This document shows, piece after piece, positions 24,082 to 37,645 of a stretch of 64,000 nucleotides of DNA. The stretch is from positions 682,001 to 746,000 of the forward strand of contig BCIV01000011.1 in NCBI GenBank assembly GCA_001600055.1. Reading direction: 5' to 3'. The notes under the pieces are model-generated. The model saw nothing but the letters and a program-made list of their open reading frames with translations, ran no database searches and was not told the DNA's origin. This stretch comes from Filobasidium wieringae (Eukaryota; Basidiomycota; Tremellomycetes; Filobasidiales; Filobasidiaceae). Each line of letters begins with the position of its first letter. Position 1 is the first letter of the stretch. A program made the position numbers and the translations under genes.

Positions 24082-27000
24082 ATGCTATCCGATGCCATAG
24101 ACGATTTCGACGATTTCGTCTTTGATGAAGCTACTCTTGGTCAGATCGATGAGATTGAGAATGCTGCTATACCTGCTATAGAGCAATCTACCGTGGAAGT
24201 AGGGAAGAAGAGGCCAATTGGTGGAGCTAGGATCCAGGCTCTGAACTTTGTCAAACCTCCCCCTCCTCGGGCTGTTACGACTTTACCTATGGGCTTGCAG
24301 AGTAGGGGGAGTATTACTGGAAGTGGAAATGGATTTCAACTACGTTCTGTTCCTCCTCCTCTTCCTCCTCCTCCTACTCATCCTATTCCTCAAGTAAACT
24401 CCCACGCTTCATCGAGCACAACTCGTACCCTTCCTTCCGACCATCCAATCCCTCGTATACAACCAAGAAAAACGATCCAAACGAAACTTAACCCACAGTA
24501 TCGATCCCCCATTCCTAAGCCCAAGCCAACCACCTCGAATAATAGAGGTCTAAGATCCGATCAACCGATAGAGATTGATCTGCCAGTTCAACCTAGTTCG
24601 GACGATGTTTATGCCACTTGGGAATTAGGGGAGGAAGGGTTGGAGGAAATCGATTCGGTCATCCATCATAAGAACGTCCCCGTGAACGTTGGTACAAGTG
24701 GGAATGTGAATCGGAGCAATGGTGGGATTGGGCATTCTAGAACTACGCCGACCAAAAACAGCAATTCGACCTCTACGACGAACCACTACCAAACCCACCT
24801 AAACTTCCGACCTGCGGCAGGTCAAAGGATCCGAGGGAAAACATGGGACCGTACTCGTTTCGCTTCCACCGGAAACAGGCAGAAGTCCCTGAACAACAAA
24901 GATCCAGGGAAGGGGACGAAGAAGAAGAAGAAGAAAAGGGTCGTTAGTTTCCTCAGTGGGGAAGCGGTCGGGTCAGAGGAGGATGATGAGGAGGAGGAAG
25001 AGGAATTGGAGGAGGAAGTAGAGGGTTTGTTCGATCAGTATCCTCAACCGTTTATTGATCCTAGTAAGTTCTCGGTTGGGTTTCGAGTCGGACAAGTTCA
25101 GGTGGAGCTGATCATAGGTTTGAATTCGTCTTTCCTGCTCATTCAGACAAGTAAATCTCTTTTCCCGAAATTGCCGCTTGGACAGAACGGTCACTTATCT
25201 TCTTTCCATCATGAACGGCAGACCTCCACCCGAGCAGAAACACTTTCCACTACCCAGTTCGGCCGGAACTTATATCTACCCGACTAATATCCCAGAAAGA
25301 GAATATCAGTTCCAAATCGTCCAGAGTTGTCTGCTCGATAACACGCTGGTCGCGCTTCCTACTGGATTAGGAAAGACTTTTATAGCGGGGACTGTGATGT
25401 TGAACTGTATGTATTCATGCTGTGCACCAGACAGAGGAAAAAGCTGATTGAGCGATCTCTGCACCGGGATGGGTTCAGTTTATCGTTGGTTCAGTCAGGG
25501 GAAAATCGTGTTTCTCATGCCTACCAAACCTTTGGTTACCCAGCAGCATGAAGCGTGTCAGACGACATGTGGGATTCCAGGAGCGGATGCTGCGACGATT
25601 ACGGGGGATGACCCTGATGGGTGGAGAGATACGGCCGTGAGTGCTTGACCGCCTTCTTTGCCTTGGGGAAATGAGTAAGCTCAGGGCAGACGTTGGCTTT
25701 CGCAGTGGGCATCGAAACGAGTATTCTACGCTACTCCTCAAACTTTTCTGATTGATATGGTCAAAGGTCGAGTGGACGCAAGGGATATAGTGCTCATTGT
25801 TATCGGTCAGTGGATTCAGTACGGTCGACTGATAGCTGCACATACTGAACATGTCGGTTCTCCTTTAGATGAAGCACATAAGGCCTCCGGGAATCACTCT
25901 TACGTCCAATGCATCTCGTACTTGCAATCCGTTCACCCGTACTTCCGGATCGTTGCATTGACTGCGACTCCGGGTAGAACTACGGAAAAGGTTCAGGAAG
26001 TTGTGGATAAACTTCACATCAGTAGAATAGAAATCAGGGAGGCTGAGTCGCCCGAGATATCAAAGTATATGTTCAAGAAGGTAAGCAAATAGTCAACTTG
26101 ATTAGTTGCGTGAGGTGCTGATTCGTCTGATCTGTAACGATGACAGCATATCGAACATCATAACATCGAGCTCGACGCGGATTTCGAAAGCTTAGTGAAT
26201 ATGGTCACTCAGCTAATGGAGCCGATTTACAAGATGGTTTCTTCTGCCTCAGGAACCCTGAGAGCCTTCGAGGACAGACGGCAGCTTCGTTATCTGAGAC
26301 CGTTCAGTGTGTTGCAGGCAAATAACTCGATGCGAGGCGGTGGAAATATGAGCTTATACGGGCTAGGCCAGAACTTGTATAAGCTGGCGAATGCTCTTGG
26401 TCATCTGGTGGGTTGACTTCTATGGATCCCAAGATGCTCTTGCTGAACAATCAATCTTAATGCAGATGGAATACAGTCTTGGGATGTTCTATACTATCTT
26501 GAAAGACATCATGGGCAACACCAAAGCAAAAGGGAAGCCAGGCAAGAACAGTCTGAAGGAAAACAAGATTTTCAAAGAATTGGTCTACCACACCGAGCAG
26601 ATGTTAGACCGCGGCGCGGTCCATCCCAAGTTCGACAAGGTTCTTGAACTAGTAAGTTGTTGCAGTGTGAAGCGTCCGTATCAGAGCTAATCGAGCCTGT
26701 TAGCTTGGAAATCATATTGAAGCAAAGCGAAGAGCAGCTGCAAGAGGAGGAAACGGTGTGACGCGATGCATGGTCTTCTGTTCGTTCAGAGAGGGAGTAA
26801 ACGAATTGGTAGTGAGAACGACTCCAAGCTTCGATCAAGCTTGGCATTTAACGCTGAAGCTTTTGACGATTACAGGAAATGCTTAACAAACATCCACTCA
26901 TCAACGCGCATAAATTCGTTGGTCGTGCTCAAGGGAACAATATTTCTGATAAGGGTCTTACCCAGAAGCAACAGAAGGAAGTGAGTATCAAGCATGGGAT

Positions 27001-28844
27001 TTGATTTTCGTGACTAGCTCAAACCTATCATTTCCCCTGCTAGGTAATCGAGCAGTTCAAAAGTGGCAAATATAACTGTCTCGTTGCGACCAGTATTGGA
27101 GAGGAAGGCTTGGATATCGGAGAAGTAGACTTTATCGTGATATACAATTGTCCTAAGACCTCGATCAAAGCAGTAAGTAGTGCTATTTTGTCACAAAATT
27201 CAGGTTTGGCTGATAATTGCGATCGCTCAGCTTCAAAGGATTGGAAGAGCAGGGAGAAAACGTGATGGTTTCGTTCATGTGCTGGCAACCGTTGGTCGCG
27301 AGGACAAGAATTGGGATGCAGCAATCTTCAATCATCGAGATATCCAGTCCGAAATCATCATTGGTAAAAATCTTGAATTGTACGACGATGCGCCTTTGAT
27401 GTTGCCAGGAATGCCGGACTGCAACAGGATGATAATGAGCGTTGATCCCTGGGTCGACGAGGTCAAGACTCGAGGAAGCAAGCGCAAGAGCAAAGCCTCC
27501 ATGGAGAAAACGCCGAAGCGTCAGCGCGGAGACCCTGTACCGACGGGTTCAGGCGGTTTCGTTAGAGCCAGCGCTCTAACCGTAGGGGGGAAGAAAGTTG
27601 GCGCCGGAAAGAAAGGCAGAAGAGACTCACTAAGCTCCGATGATGTTTCTGAAGATCTGCCGACATTGGGAGACGCAGTTCGACCCAAAGACCGTGTGGA
27701 GGATATGACATCAGACAGCGAAATAGAAGTGCCACCTCGCTCGTCAAGGCTATCCGCAAGAAGCGCCAAGAGCGGCTCAGGACGCTCTTTGGCCAAGAAA
27801 ACACCTGTTAAATCTAAAAGAAAGGATCTTTCCTCAGGTTCGGATTCAGAGACGGGGGATGGCCATCCCCCAGCAACCAAGGTGCCCTCGTTGTTATCTG
27901 TGATTGGTGTGCAGTCGATGAAGCCCAAAGCTCGAACTACTAAGGTGATTGTGGACCAGGATGAAGATTCGACGGAAGAAAACGGTTACACCGGATCATC
28001 TTCGTCTCGGACTTTAGATAGGCCAACGCGGGAAATCGAACCGTATCAGACGCCTCCTCCACCTGCTCCCGTGCAATTACCACCTACCGCAAGAACCGCT
28101 GGTTCCGAATTTAGCCAGTTGAGTGGCAGATGGATGCTGGATCTGGAAGACGACGAGTTCAAGCCAGAGATGCCAGGAGCGAAAATCCTTGCAAAGCCTT
28201 TCAAGGCTCCTACCTTTGTTGCTGGTTCCGTGTCCAGTAATATGGGTCCACCGGCTAGCGTCCCACGCAGCTTGACAGGCGCAATTCGTCCGATGCCGAC
28301 TCCCCAGGTCGAAGATTCTCCCTTGATATTGAGACGACGTCGCAGGGCGATCATCCCTCCATCGTCCGATGACCGGGAAGACTCTGGGGTGATGCCCCAT
28401 ACGACTGCCGCAGCACATGACGAGAGTTCTCCTGCCCCTGCCGCTCGTGTACACAAAAGCAAGCCGCGACGCACACATAAATACGTCGAAGACGACCTGG
28501 AAGTGAGCGGTGATGATGACGGTGGAACGACCGAAGACACCTCTGGAGAGGAGAGCGAGTCTGACAGACGATTTGCAGGCCATTTCCAAGCAACACAAGC
28601 ACCGAAAGGCTACAACCAGAGGGCGGCCTACCTGGCCGGCTTGTCCACCCAAGCACCTAAAGGAGGACCAGCATTTGCGGATCGCACTGCCGGACACGAT
28701 CTGTTCATGTCGAAAGCCAGACGCCCAATTTTACTCAGCCAAGAGGAGCCACATCCTGGGCCTAGCTCGGATTATGACGGTTCATTTGTCTGCGGCGACG
28801 ATACGATTGATTACGACAGTGGAAGCGATGGCCTCCACGAATGA
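24082..28844 (+). CDS. MPH1: FANCM/Mph1-type DNA repair helicase
   Basis: SF2 DEAH helicase that remodels replication forks and D-loops. Exons: 24082-25063, 25152-25406, 25479-25636, 25706-25805, 25869-26080, 26147-26407, 26466-26651, 26704-26808, 26876-26980, 27044-27172, 27231-28844 (about 1368 residues). Motifs in order: [17 protein letters not shown] (Q-motif region), [51 protein letters not shown], the helical insert typical of [38 protein letters not shown] and [14 protein letters not shown] 500-residue disordered, Ser/acid-rich tail follows. Start is uncertain: ATG 24082 ([16 protein letters not shown]) is preferred over 23851. The exon 1/2 junction is the least certain; an AAG acceptor at 25151 is the only one keeping frame. 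Confidence 0.88.
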
Positions 28845-29494
28845 ACATAATGACATCACTGTATCTCTCGCGCGAGTTGTATATAATATAATTGTATCCC
28901 TATCTTGATTCAACGATGCAGCTGACTGATCGCAGATCTTCGTCAAAGACTTTGAACGGACCTCATGGCTCCCTGCCGCAGCTGCACTTGATCAATTCTG
29001 AGAATCGCCGGCCAGACCACGCCGACAAGAGAAGCGCAGACGCAAGCACGAGATGCACAAGCATCAAACATCAAACATTTCCCTGCAGATCTCGATGATA
29101 ACCAATCAATGGCGTGAGGTTCTCTATCCAATTGGTGAGACGTGTGATGGCCGGGTTATTGTTAGGGATGGGATAGATTCGTCAGCTCAACTTGAATTGA
29201 GGCGTTGTTTGCGTCAAGTATCAAGTAGCATATCGACGCAAAGGGAACAAAGACGTTTCCCTCCTTTTGGGCTCTTTTTCCTCGCGGTCAGCTCGCCTCG
29301 TTTGAGTAAATCCAAGGTAACGAGATTTCCAAGTCGGTCCTGGTCGCTCTGAATTCACCTTGAAACCACGTTCCAACCCTCTCAACTGCGCACGAGAGCT
29401 TTCTGATCGACCGCGCTCGAATTGGCTTGTTTATGATCCGATCGGGAATCCCAAAATACACTACTTTACAAACGAACCGTTCCCCAAGCCGCAT
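28845..29494. other. Intergenic between convergent MPH1 and URA7
   Basis: 650 bp with two 3' ends. Open frames here are short and without family-like composition. Confidence 0.5.
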
Positions 29495-31897
<2,403 letters not shown>

Positions 31898-32283
31898 CTT
31901 GATATAACGAGCTCTAAGTAACGTAGATCAGAGTTTTCCGGCTCGTTGGAGAGATGAGACTGAGGAGAATACGTGTAGGAGCAAGAGGAGTGTATTTGAT
32001 GGAGTTGAAGAGTGCGAATAGGGGAAAGAGACGATTTGTTGAATGTGATTCTAGGTAAAGTTTAGAAATTAGAAATGACTTGAACCGTTCCAGATAAAAT
32101 GTCAGACTGACATCTTTTTATCGTGAGAACATCTTTCAAAGCATAAATGTCAGCAAGAAAACTTCAATTCACACTGGACGGAGTTGGAACTGTACAAGGA
32201 GACTCGTCGATACGTTCCATCCCATTCTTGGTTCATCGTATTCCACCACCGTTTGACAGACTGACGATCTCCGTAGACGGTGC
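31898..32283. other. URA7/SUA5 divergent promoter region
   Basis: 386 bp; no element recognised. Confidence 0.5.
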
Positions 32284-34260
32284 ATGCAACGTTTCCCGGT
32301 ATCGGCGAGTTTTTTGCGCGTGATTCCATCGAGATCGAGCTGTTTCAAGTTTGGATCTTCAAGGTTGAACAGGTCAGTTCGCCCGTGCTCTCGCTCGTCG
32401 CTGAGGATATTCACAAGCAACGACGTCGTTCACTCCAGGTCGGATCTCTCAACAATGTCTTCCCAACCTCAACGTCAGAGCAGGACAGCGACAGCGACAG
32501 TCCCTGTTCTCCCATGCACAGACGCACTGGGCAAGATCCACTTCCAACCCTCCCCAGCTCCTCACCATCCTCTCCATTCCCCGCAACTCCAAACGGACCT
32601 CATCCCCCGCTCAACCCTCGACAACCTCCTCGCAGCCTCTTCTCACCTCCATGCTCAACGTCTGGTAGCTATCCCGACGGAAACGGTGTACGGACTAGGA
32701 GCATCCACCCTCTCCCCGCTCGCTTGTCGAAGAGTATATGCCCTCAAAGGCCGACCATCCGATAACCCCCTCATCGTCCATATCTCTTCACTTGAGATGC
32801 TCACCCGTCTTACCCCATCGGACTATACGATCTCGGGACTCTATACCACTCTCGTCTCCCATTTCTGGCCGGGACCTCTGACCCTCCTCTTCCCCCACCA
32901 CGACCCCCCACCTCGACCGGCCCCTCAAACGATCGCCATCAGATTCCCAACCCATCCCATTGCCCGTGCCCTTATCTCCCTCTCCAATCTCCCCATCTCC
33001 GCCCCTAGCGCCAATTCGAGCGGAAGACCCAGCCCGACCCGAGCGGACCACGTTTTCCGAGATCTAGGGGAAAAGGGGACGATCCCCGACTCGTTCCCCG
33101 GATCAGAAGATCAGGGCGTCTTGGGATGTATCCTCGATGCAGGCGATTGTGAGGTAGGTGTGGAATCTACCGTCATTGATGGATTGGCTTGGGACCCGGT
33201 GGAAGGAGGTTGTTTGAAGGTCTTGAGACCTGGAGGTGTTGGCGTGGAGGTTCTGGAAGAGGTCGTGGTGAAGTTGGATGAGAGGTTGGGTTTGAAACCC
33301 GGTAGTACGAAGGTTTGGGTTTATGGGAGGGACGCTCCTCTTTCTTCCCCCTCCTCTTCTTCTCCTTCTTCCTCCTCTTCCTCTTCTTCTTCCCCGAAAA
33401 CTCCTTCCTTCGGAAACCCCTCGACCCCGACCCCGACCCCGCCCCCGCCTCCTCCTTCGACCCAGACCCGCTCGCTAGGTGGGAAGACGACGGAAATCCA
33501 AAACCCTTCTACGCCGGGGATGAAATACAAACATTATTCACCTTCCATTCCCGTTTACCTCTTGTACCCTTCTTCCCATTTCACAGTCACTACCGCCAGT
33601 AACACCGCCCTTGCCAGTGACGTCGATGATAACACCACCAACACCGCCTCTGTCACTACCGCCCCTCATGGGGAAGAACGATCCGATAAGATGAGGAACG
33701 ATCGGACGGTCTTATTCATAAATAAACAACCGTCCCGTCCGACCCATCTGGAACGTTCTCCCCATCCTTCACCGAACGACGGAAACATCCCCACAGCGAG
33801 CGAGGGGGAAGAACTAGACGTTATCCTTCGAAGGATCGGTCGGAACTTGCAACCGACGAATGGAAGGAAGGTTAGGTTGGGTTTGATGGGGTTCGAGGAT
33901 AGCGGGTTATGGCTCCGATCTCTTTCACTGGATGATCAAACGGGTTCGGGGGAAGGGGAGGTGGGATTGCGACGACTCAGTCTAGGTCGGACGGTCGAGG
34001 ATGCCGCTCGGCGGTTATTCAGTGGGATGTTGGAATTGGAAAATCGATCCTCTGCTTTATCTCCCGTCGGCGAGGATGAGGAGGGGGTGGATGCGATTCT
34101 GATCGAGGCTACGAACACTTATGGGATCGGTTTGGCTTTCATGGAACGGGCTGGGAAGGCTGTAGGGGGCGGTGGCGGTGGGGAGGGATTGGGATTGGGA
34201 TTGGGGAACAGCGTGGATTCCAAGGGCGAAGTCAAGAGGTTTTTGGTGAATGTCGATTAG
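32284..34260 (+). CDS. SUA5: Threonylcarbamoyl-AMP synthase Sua5
   Basis: Makes threonylcarbamoyl-AMP from Thr, bicarbonate and ATP, for t6A37 in ANN-decoding tRNAs. Intronless, 658 codons from ATG 32284 or 601 from ATG 32455. The YrdC-like domain has LVAIPTETVYGLGA, KGRPSDNPLIVHI, FWPGPLTLLFP, TIAIRFPTHPIA, PISAPSANSSGRPSPT and GVESTVIDG. A long linker of Ser runs and Thr-Pro repeats (about 33340-33480) leads to the Sua5 domain, starting MKYKHYSPSIPVYLL and ending NTYGIGLAFMERAGKA. Residues 1-57 are basic and Ser-rich without acidic residues until residue 47, like a mitochondrial presequence; yeast Sua5 serves both compartments, so alternative starts are inferred. It is unusual here for lacking introns. 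Confidence 0.93.
   Translation: MQRFPVSASFLRVIPSRSSCFKFGSSRLNRSVRPCSRSSLRIFTSNDVVHSRSDLSTMSSQPQRQSRTATATVPVLPCTDALGKIHFQPSPAPHHPLHSPQLQTDLIPRSTLDNLLAASSHLHAQRLVAIPTETVYGLGASTLSPLACRRVYALKGRPSDNPLIVHISSLEMLTRLTPSDYTISGLYTTLVSHFWPGPLTLLFPHHDPPPRPAPQTIAIRFPTHPIARALISLSNLPISAPSANSSGRPSPTRADHVFRDLGEKGTIPDSFPGSEDQGVLGCILDAGDCEVGVESTVIDGLAWDPVEGGCLKVLRPGGVGVEVLEEVVVKLDERLGLKPGSTKVWVYGRDAPLSSPSSSSPSSSSSSSSSPKTPSFGNPSTPTPTPPPPPPSTQTRSLGGKTTEIQNPSTPGMKYKHYSPSIPVYLLYPSSHFTVTTASNTALASDVDDNTTNTASVTTAPHGEERSDKMRNDRTVLFINKQPSRPTHLERSPHPSPNDGNIPTASEGEELDVILRRIGRNLQPTNGRKVRLGLMGFEDSGLWLRSLSLDDQTGSGEGEVGLRRLSLGRTVEDAARRLFSGMLELENRSSALSPVGEDEEGVDAILIEATNTYGIGLAFMERAGKAVGGGGGGEGLGLGLGNSVDSKGEVKRFLVNVD
33340..33480 (+). 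repeat. TCC/TCT-rich and CCGACC microsatellite inside SUA5
   Basis: Pyrimidine run coding for repeated Ser, followed by a CCCCGACC-type repeat coding Thr-Pro. It forms the linker between the two Sua5 domains and stays in frame. Confidence 0.7.
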
Positions 34261-34319
34261 GGGTCGATCGTGATGACGCTCGGGCGGCTCGTTTCATGTA
34301 ATCGTTACGGTAATCACAA

Positions 34320-35651
34320 TCAAGCGATCTCCCTTCTTACCTCCATCCTTCGTAATTTCACCCCCCCTTCCTTGAGGATCTTTGCAGATGCGTCGTCCAT
34401 CGCGTAAGACAGGTTATAGACTACCTCCCTCACTCCACACTGTACGATCTTCACTGAACAAGTCAGGCATGGACATCTGTGCGGATGAAGGAGAGGTGAA
34501 TCAGATCGGGTGAAAGGATTAGGGGTATAAAGGAAAGGAGGAGGGACTGACGTGTTACAGTAGATCACGCTGTCTTCCCCTATCCGTTCCCGACCCGCTT
34601 CAAGTAGTGCGTTCTCCTCTGCATGTAAGCACAGACAGGCGGCCACTTTCAATACATCCAGATATGAGTATCGACCAGAACCCGTGCAAAGCGAAAAAGA
34701 AACGGGAACTGACTGTTCTCTCCCCCTCGGCTACTACCATTGCACCTCCCACATCCACCTTCGTTACAGTTCGTCACACCTCTTGGGGTCCCGTTGTATC
34801 CTGTGCTGAGAATTCGTTTACTCCGGACTAGGATGGCGCCTACCCTACGTTTCATGCAGTTTGAACGGAGGGAGGCTAGTGAGGCTAGAGTCTTTGGAGA
34901 GTGGCGTGTTCGTAAGGCAAAGCTCACGATCTGAGGGGAAGGATCTACGGAAGGAGGAACGTACCATGAAATACTGATCCCAGCCTGGTCGTAAACGTTC
35001 CGCATCTAGAAGATCAATCTGATCCAAATGTTTCTCCAGCTCTTCGATCGTTTCGAAGCTGTTCATTATCGTGAGATGAGCGTGGGAGATGAGTTTCCGC
35101 AAAGAGGTCCCAAATTCGGGGAAGGAGACCGAGTATTCCGATCGAGGTCCATTGTGCATTAGGAAATCGTTGTTCGTCACGAAATTGTCCAAGGTGAATT
35201 CCCTGGGATCCTGGTCCGGTCCTATATGCCGTAGATGATTACACTTCAAGGACCCGCATAACAGTTGCTGTCTCTTCCATCTCGACATCATCGGTCCGTC
35301 AACCGCAACGACCAGTACAGAGGGTCTTTTCATGAAAGCAATCAGATCGTTCTCGTTTGTTATCGAAGTGGTCACAAAGTTTGACCTCCAATGACGAGTC
35401 ACCGTCTCGAGGAAAGCTTTGGATGAGGGGAAAGATAGCGGTTGTTGAACGAGATCATCCTGTTTTCCTAGCTGATACGAACGTGAACCATATGATTAGT
35501 GGTGTCCATCATGGACGTAGAATGACAGGGGCCGGCTCACTAGACAGACTTCGTCCGGTGTTATAACTCTGGTGAAGTTGTGTCTCCGTTCCAGATACCG
35601 AGCTATCGTATTCTTACCGCTCAACGGGGTCCCGACTATGATCATGAGCAT
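34320..35651 (-). CDS. DCD1: Deoxycytidylate (dCMP) deaminase
   Basis: Deaminates dCMP to dUMP, feeding thymidylate synthesis. Five exons: 35541-35651, 34965-35471, 34714-34891, 34552-34645, 34320-34476 (348 residues). An N-terminal part starts MLMIIVGTPLSGKNTIARYL, a Walker-A-like loop, and is known in other fungal dCMP deaminases. The catalytic domain has MTLASLASLRSNCMKRRVGA, STGYNGTPRGVTNCNEGGC, the zinc and proton-shuttle motif LCLHAEENALLEAGR, and CPCLTCSVKIVQCGV. Glu of HAE and the two Cys of PCxxC are intact. The 3' end is 59 bp from SUA5, tail to tail. The final 8 residues follow a possible donor (GTAAGA), so the extreme C terminus could differ. URA7, another pyrimidine gene, is two genes away. 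Confidence 0.92.
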
Positions 35652-35900
35652 CTCTTGTTGTGTTCTATGGAGATGCTAAGACGATGGGAGGAACAGTAGT
35701 GGACCAGCTGATCCTGAGCCAAATATCGAAATGAGTAGAAGATGCCTGAGCGCGTTTCCGCTTGGCCAAGAGTTGACGATTCAAGGTGATGATAACGATA
35801 TCGATCAATCCTTCGGCCACCAGCCAGAAGCGACCTCTGACACATTCATTCTAGTCTTCATAGACCCTTGGCTTCTTGAGAGAGCTTGTGAAGAACCCAA

Positions 35901-37645
35901 ATGAACTCGGATACTTTACTGATCTACCTCGACCGAGCGAGGTTCTATGCGCTGGACGCTGTGTCTACAATCTCGCAGTGCTTATGCAAACCCGATGCTA
36001 CGCTCAAAATCAACGGCAGGACTTACAAAGTCGAGAGACTGTTAGGGGAAGGAGGTGAGTAGTCTCGGCCTGCACACCCAGAAGTCGACACTTACAGCTC
36101 GTCATAAAGGTTTCTCTTTCGTCTATCTAATCTCAGACACATCATCTCTCCGTCAATATGCGCTCAAGAAGATCTTGATCTCTTCCAGCTCAAGTAACGG
36201 CGGAGGAGGTGGGGAAGAAGCAGTGAAGGAGGTCATGAAGGAGGTTGAAGCATATCGACGTTTCAAGCACCCTAATATCATCAAGATCTTGGATGTTGCG
36301 GTAGTTCAAAGCGATGAGGAAGGAGGTGGAGGAAAGGTGGTTTACCTGTAAGTGGCCGTTCGAGCATATCTATACGACTAGCTCTGGACTTCTCTCGAAC
36401 AGTTTCTTGCCGTATTATCAAGTCAGTACATGCTTAGACTCGTCTGTCACGGTATCAACTGAACTTGTTGTCATAGCGTGGTAACTTGCAAGACGTCATC
36501 TCCCAACAATCAATAACAGGACAACACATGTCCGAGAAAGAAATGCTGAGGTTATTCAAGGGGACATGTTTAGCGTGAGAAAAGTCCAACTTCTCTTCCT
36601 TTGAAACGCCCACTCATCTTCATTCCTCTCATAGTGTCCGTGCTATGCATCGGTACCGACTTCCCAATGTCCCACAATCATCATCTTCCAACGCCGAGAA
36701 CCCTTTTTCCCTATCTTCCACCTCATCCTACCCACCTAAATCTAAATTGGATATTACTTCCCTGCAGAGGAGCGATTCAGAAACAGGTCTGGAGCCTTTG
36801 ATAGATAACGAGGTGGTCTTCGATGGGGACGAAGAGCTGGTCGATGAGATGGACAGGAAACGGACGGATAAGGGGAAAGGAAGGGCGAAGGAGTCTGAGA
36901 ATGATGATGAACAGGGAGAGTTGATTCCCTATGCTCATCGCGATATCAAACCTGGGTAAGCTATTTTGACGGTTCAGGGCATAACGCAGCTGGCTTATAT
37001 TGAGTGCAGTAATATCATGATATCGGATGATGGACAACCTATCTTGATGGACTTTGGGTCGACCAAGAAGTAAGCTTGACTACGCTCTAAACGACTCAGA
37101 GCTTGAGTTAAGGCATCATTGATTTCATAGAGCCCGGATTCATATCAAGACACGTCAAGAAGCATTGTTGGAGCAAGATGTCGCAGCCGAACATTCAACA
37201 TTACCATACCGAGCGCCCGAATTGTTCGATGTGAAGAGTGACGCCTGGCTTGACGAGAAGGTGGACGTCTGGGTGAGTTAGCTATAAGATTGATAGACCG
37301 CGTGGATCTGAATGATTGACTAACCCCTTCCCGATATAGTCGCTGGGCTGCACGTTGTTCGCTTTGGCTTACGATTTCTCACCATTTGAGGATCCTTCGC
37401 AAGGAGGAGGATCGATCGCTATGGCTGTCGGAAGCGGCCGATATAGGCATCCGAATAGTAGTCAATGGTCCAAGGGTTTCAAGTGAGAATTTCCAGACAA
37501 CTGACGTTGCGTTTCCAGTCAATGCTGATCGCGCTGTTTCGGTAGGCTCTTGATTGATACAATGCTCAATCTGGATCCAGAACAGAGGCCTGATATCGAT
37601 ACCGTCATTCAGTTGACGGACCGTGTATTGCAAACCATTCGTTAA
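35901..37645 (+). CDS. ENV7: Env7/STK16-type Ser/Thr protein kinase
   Basis: NAK-family kinase; yeast Env7 is palmitoylated and acts at the vacuole membrane, STK16 at the Golgi. Nine exons: 35901-36054, 36110-36347, 36403-36421, 36477-36574, 36635-36955, 37010-37069, 37131-37272, 37340-37482, 37546-37645 (424 residues). Motifs: LLGEGGFSFVYLI, YALKKI, FLPYYQRGNLQDVI (hinge), YAHRDIKPGNIMI, LMDFGSTKKA, STLPYRAPELFDV (activation loop and P+1) and VDVWSLGCTLFAL. Two Cys near residues 27-29 (CLCKP) could be acylated. About 85 acidic and Ser-rich residues are inserted between the alpha-E helix (RAMHRYRLP) and the HRD loop. Exon 3 has 19 nt. Divergent from DCD1 (249 bp). Confidence 0.91.

Noticed and set aside
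28077..28697. Minus-strand open frame of over 200 codons
   Set aside because: Antisense to the disordered tail of MPH1. Composition is not protein-like and there are no splice-consistent extensions.
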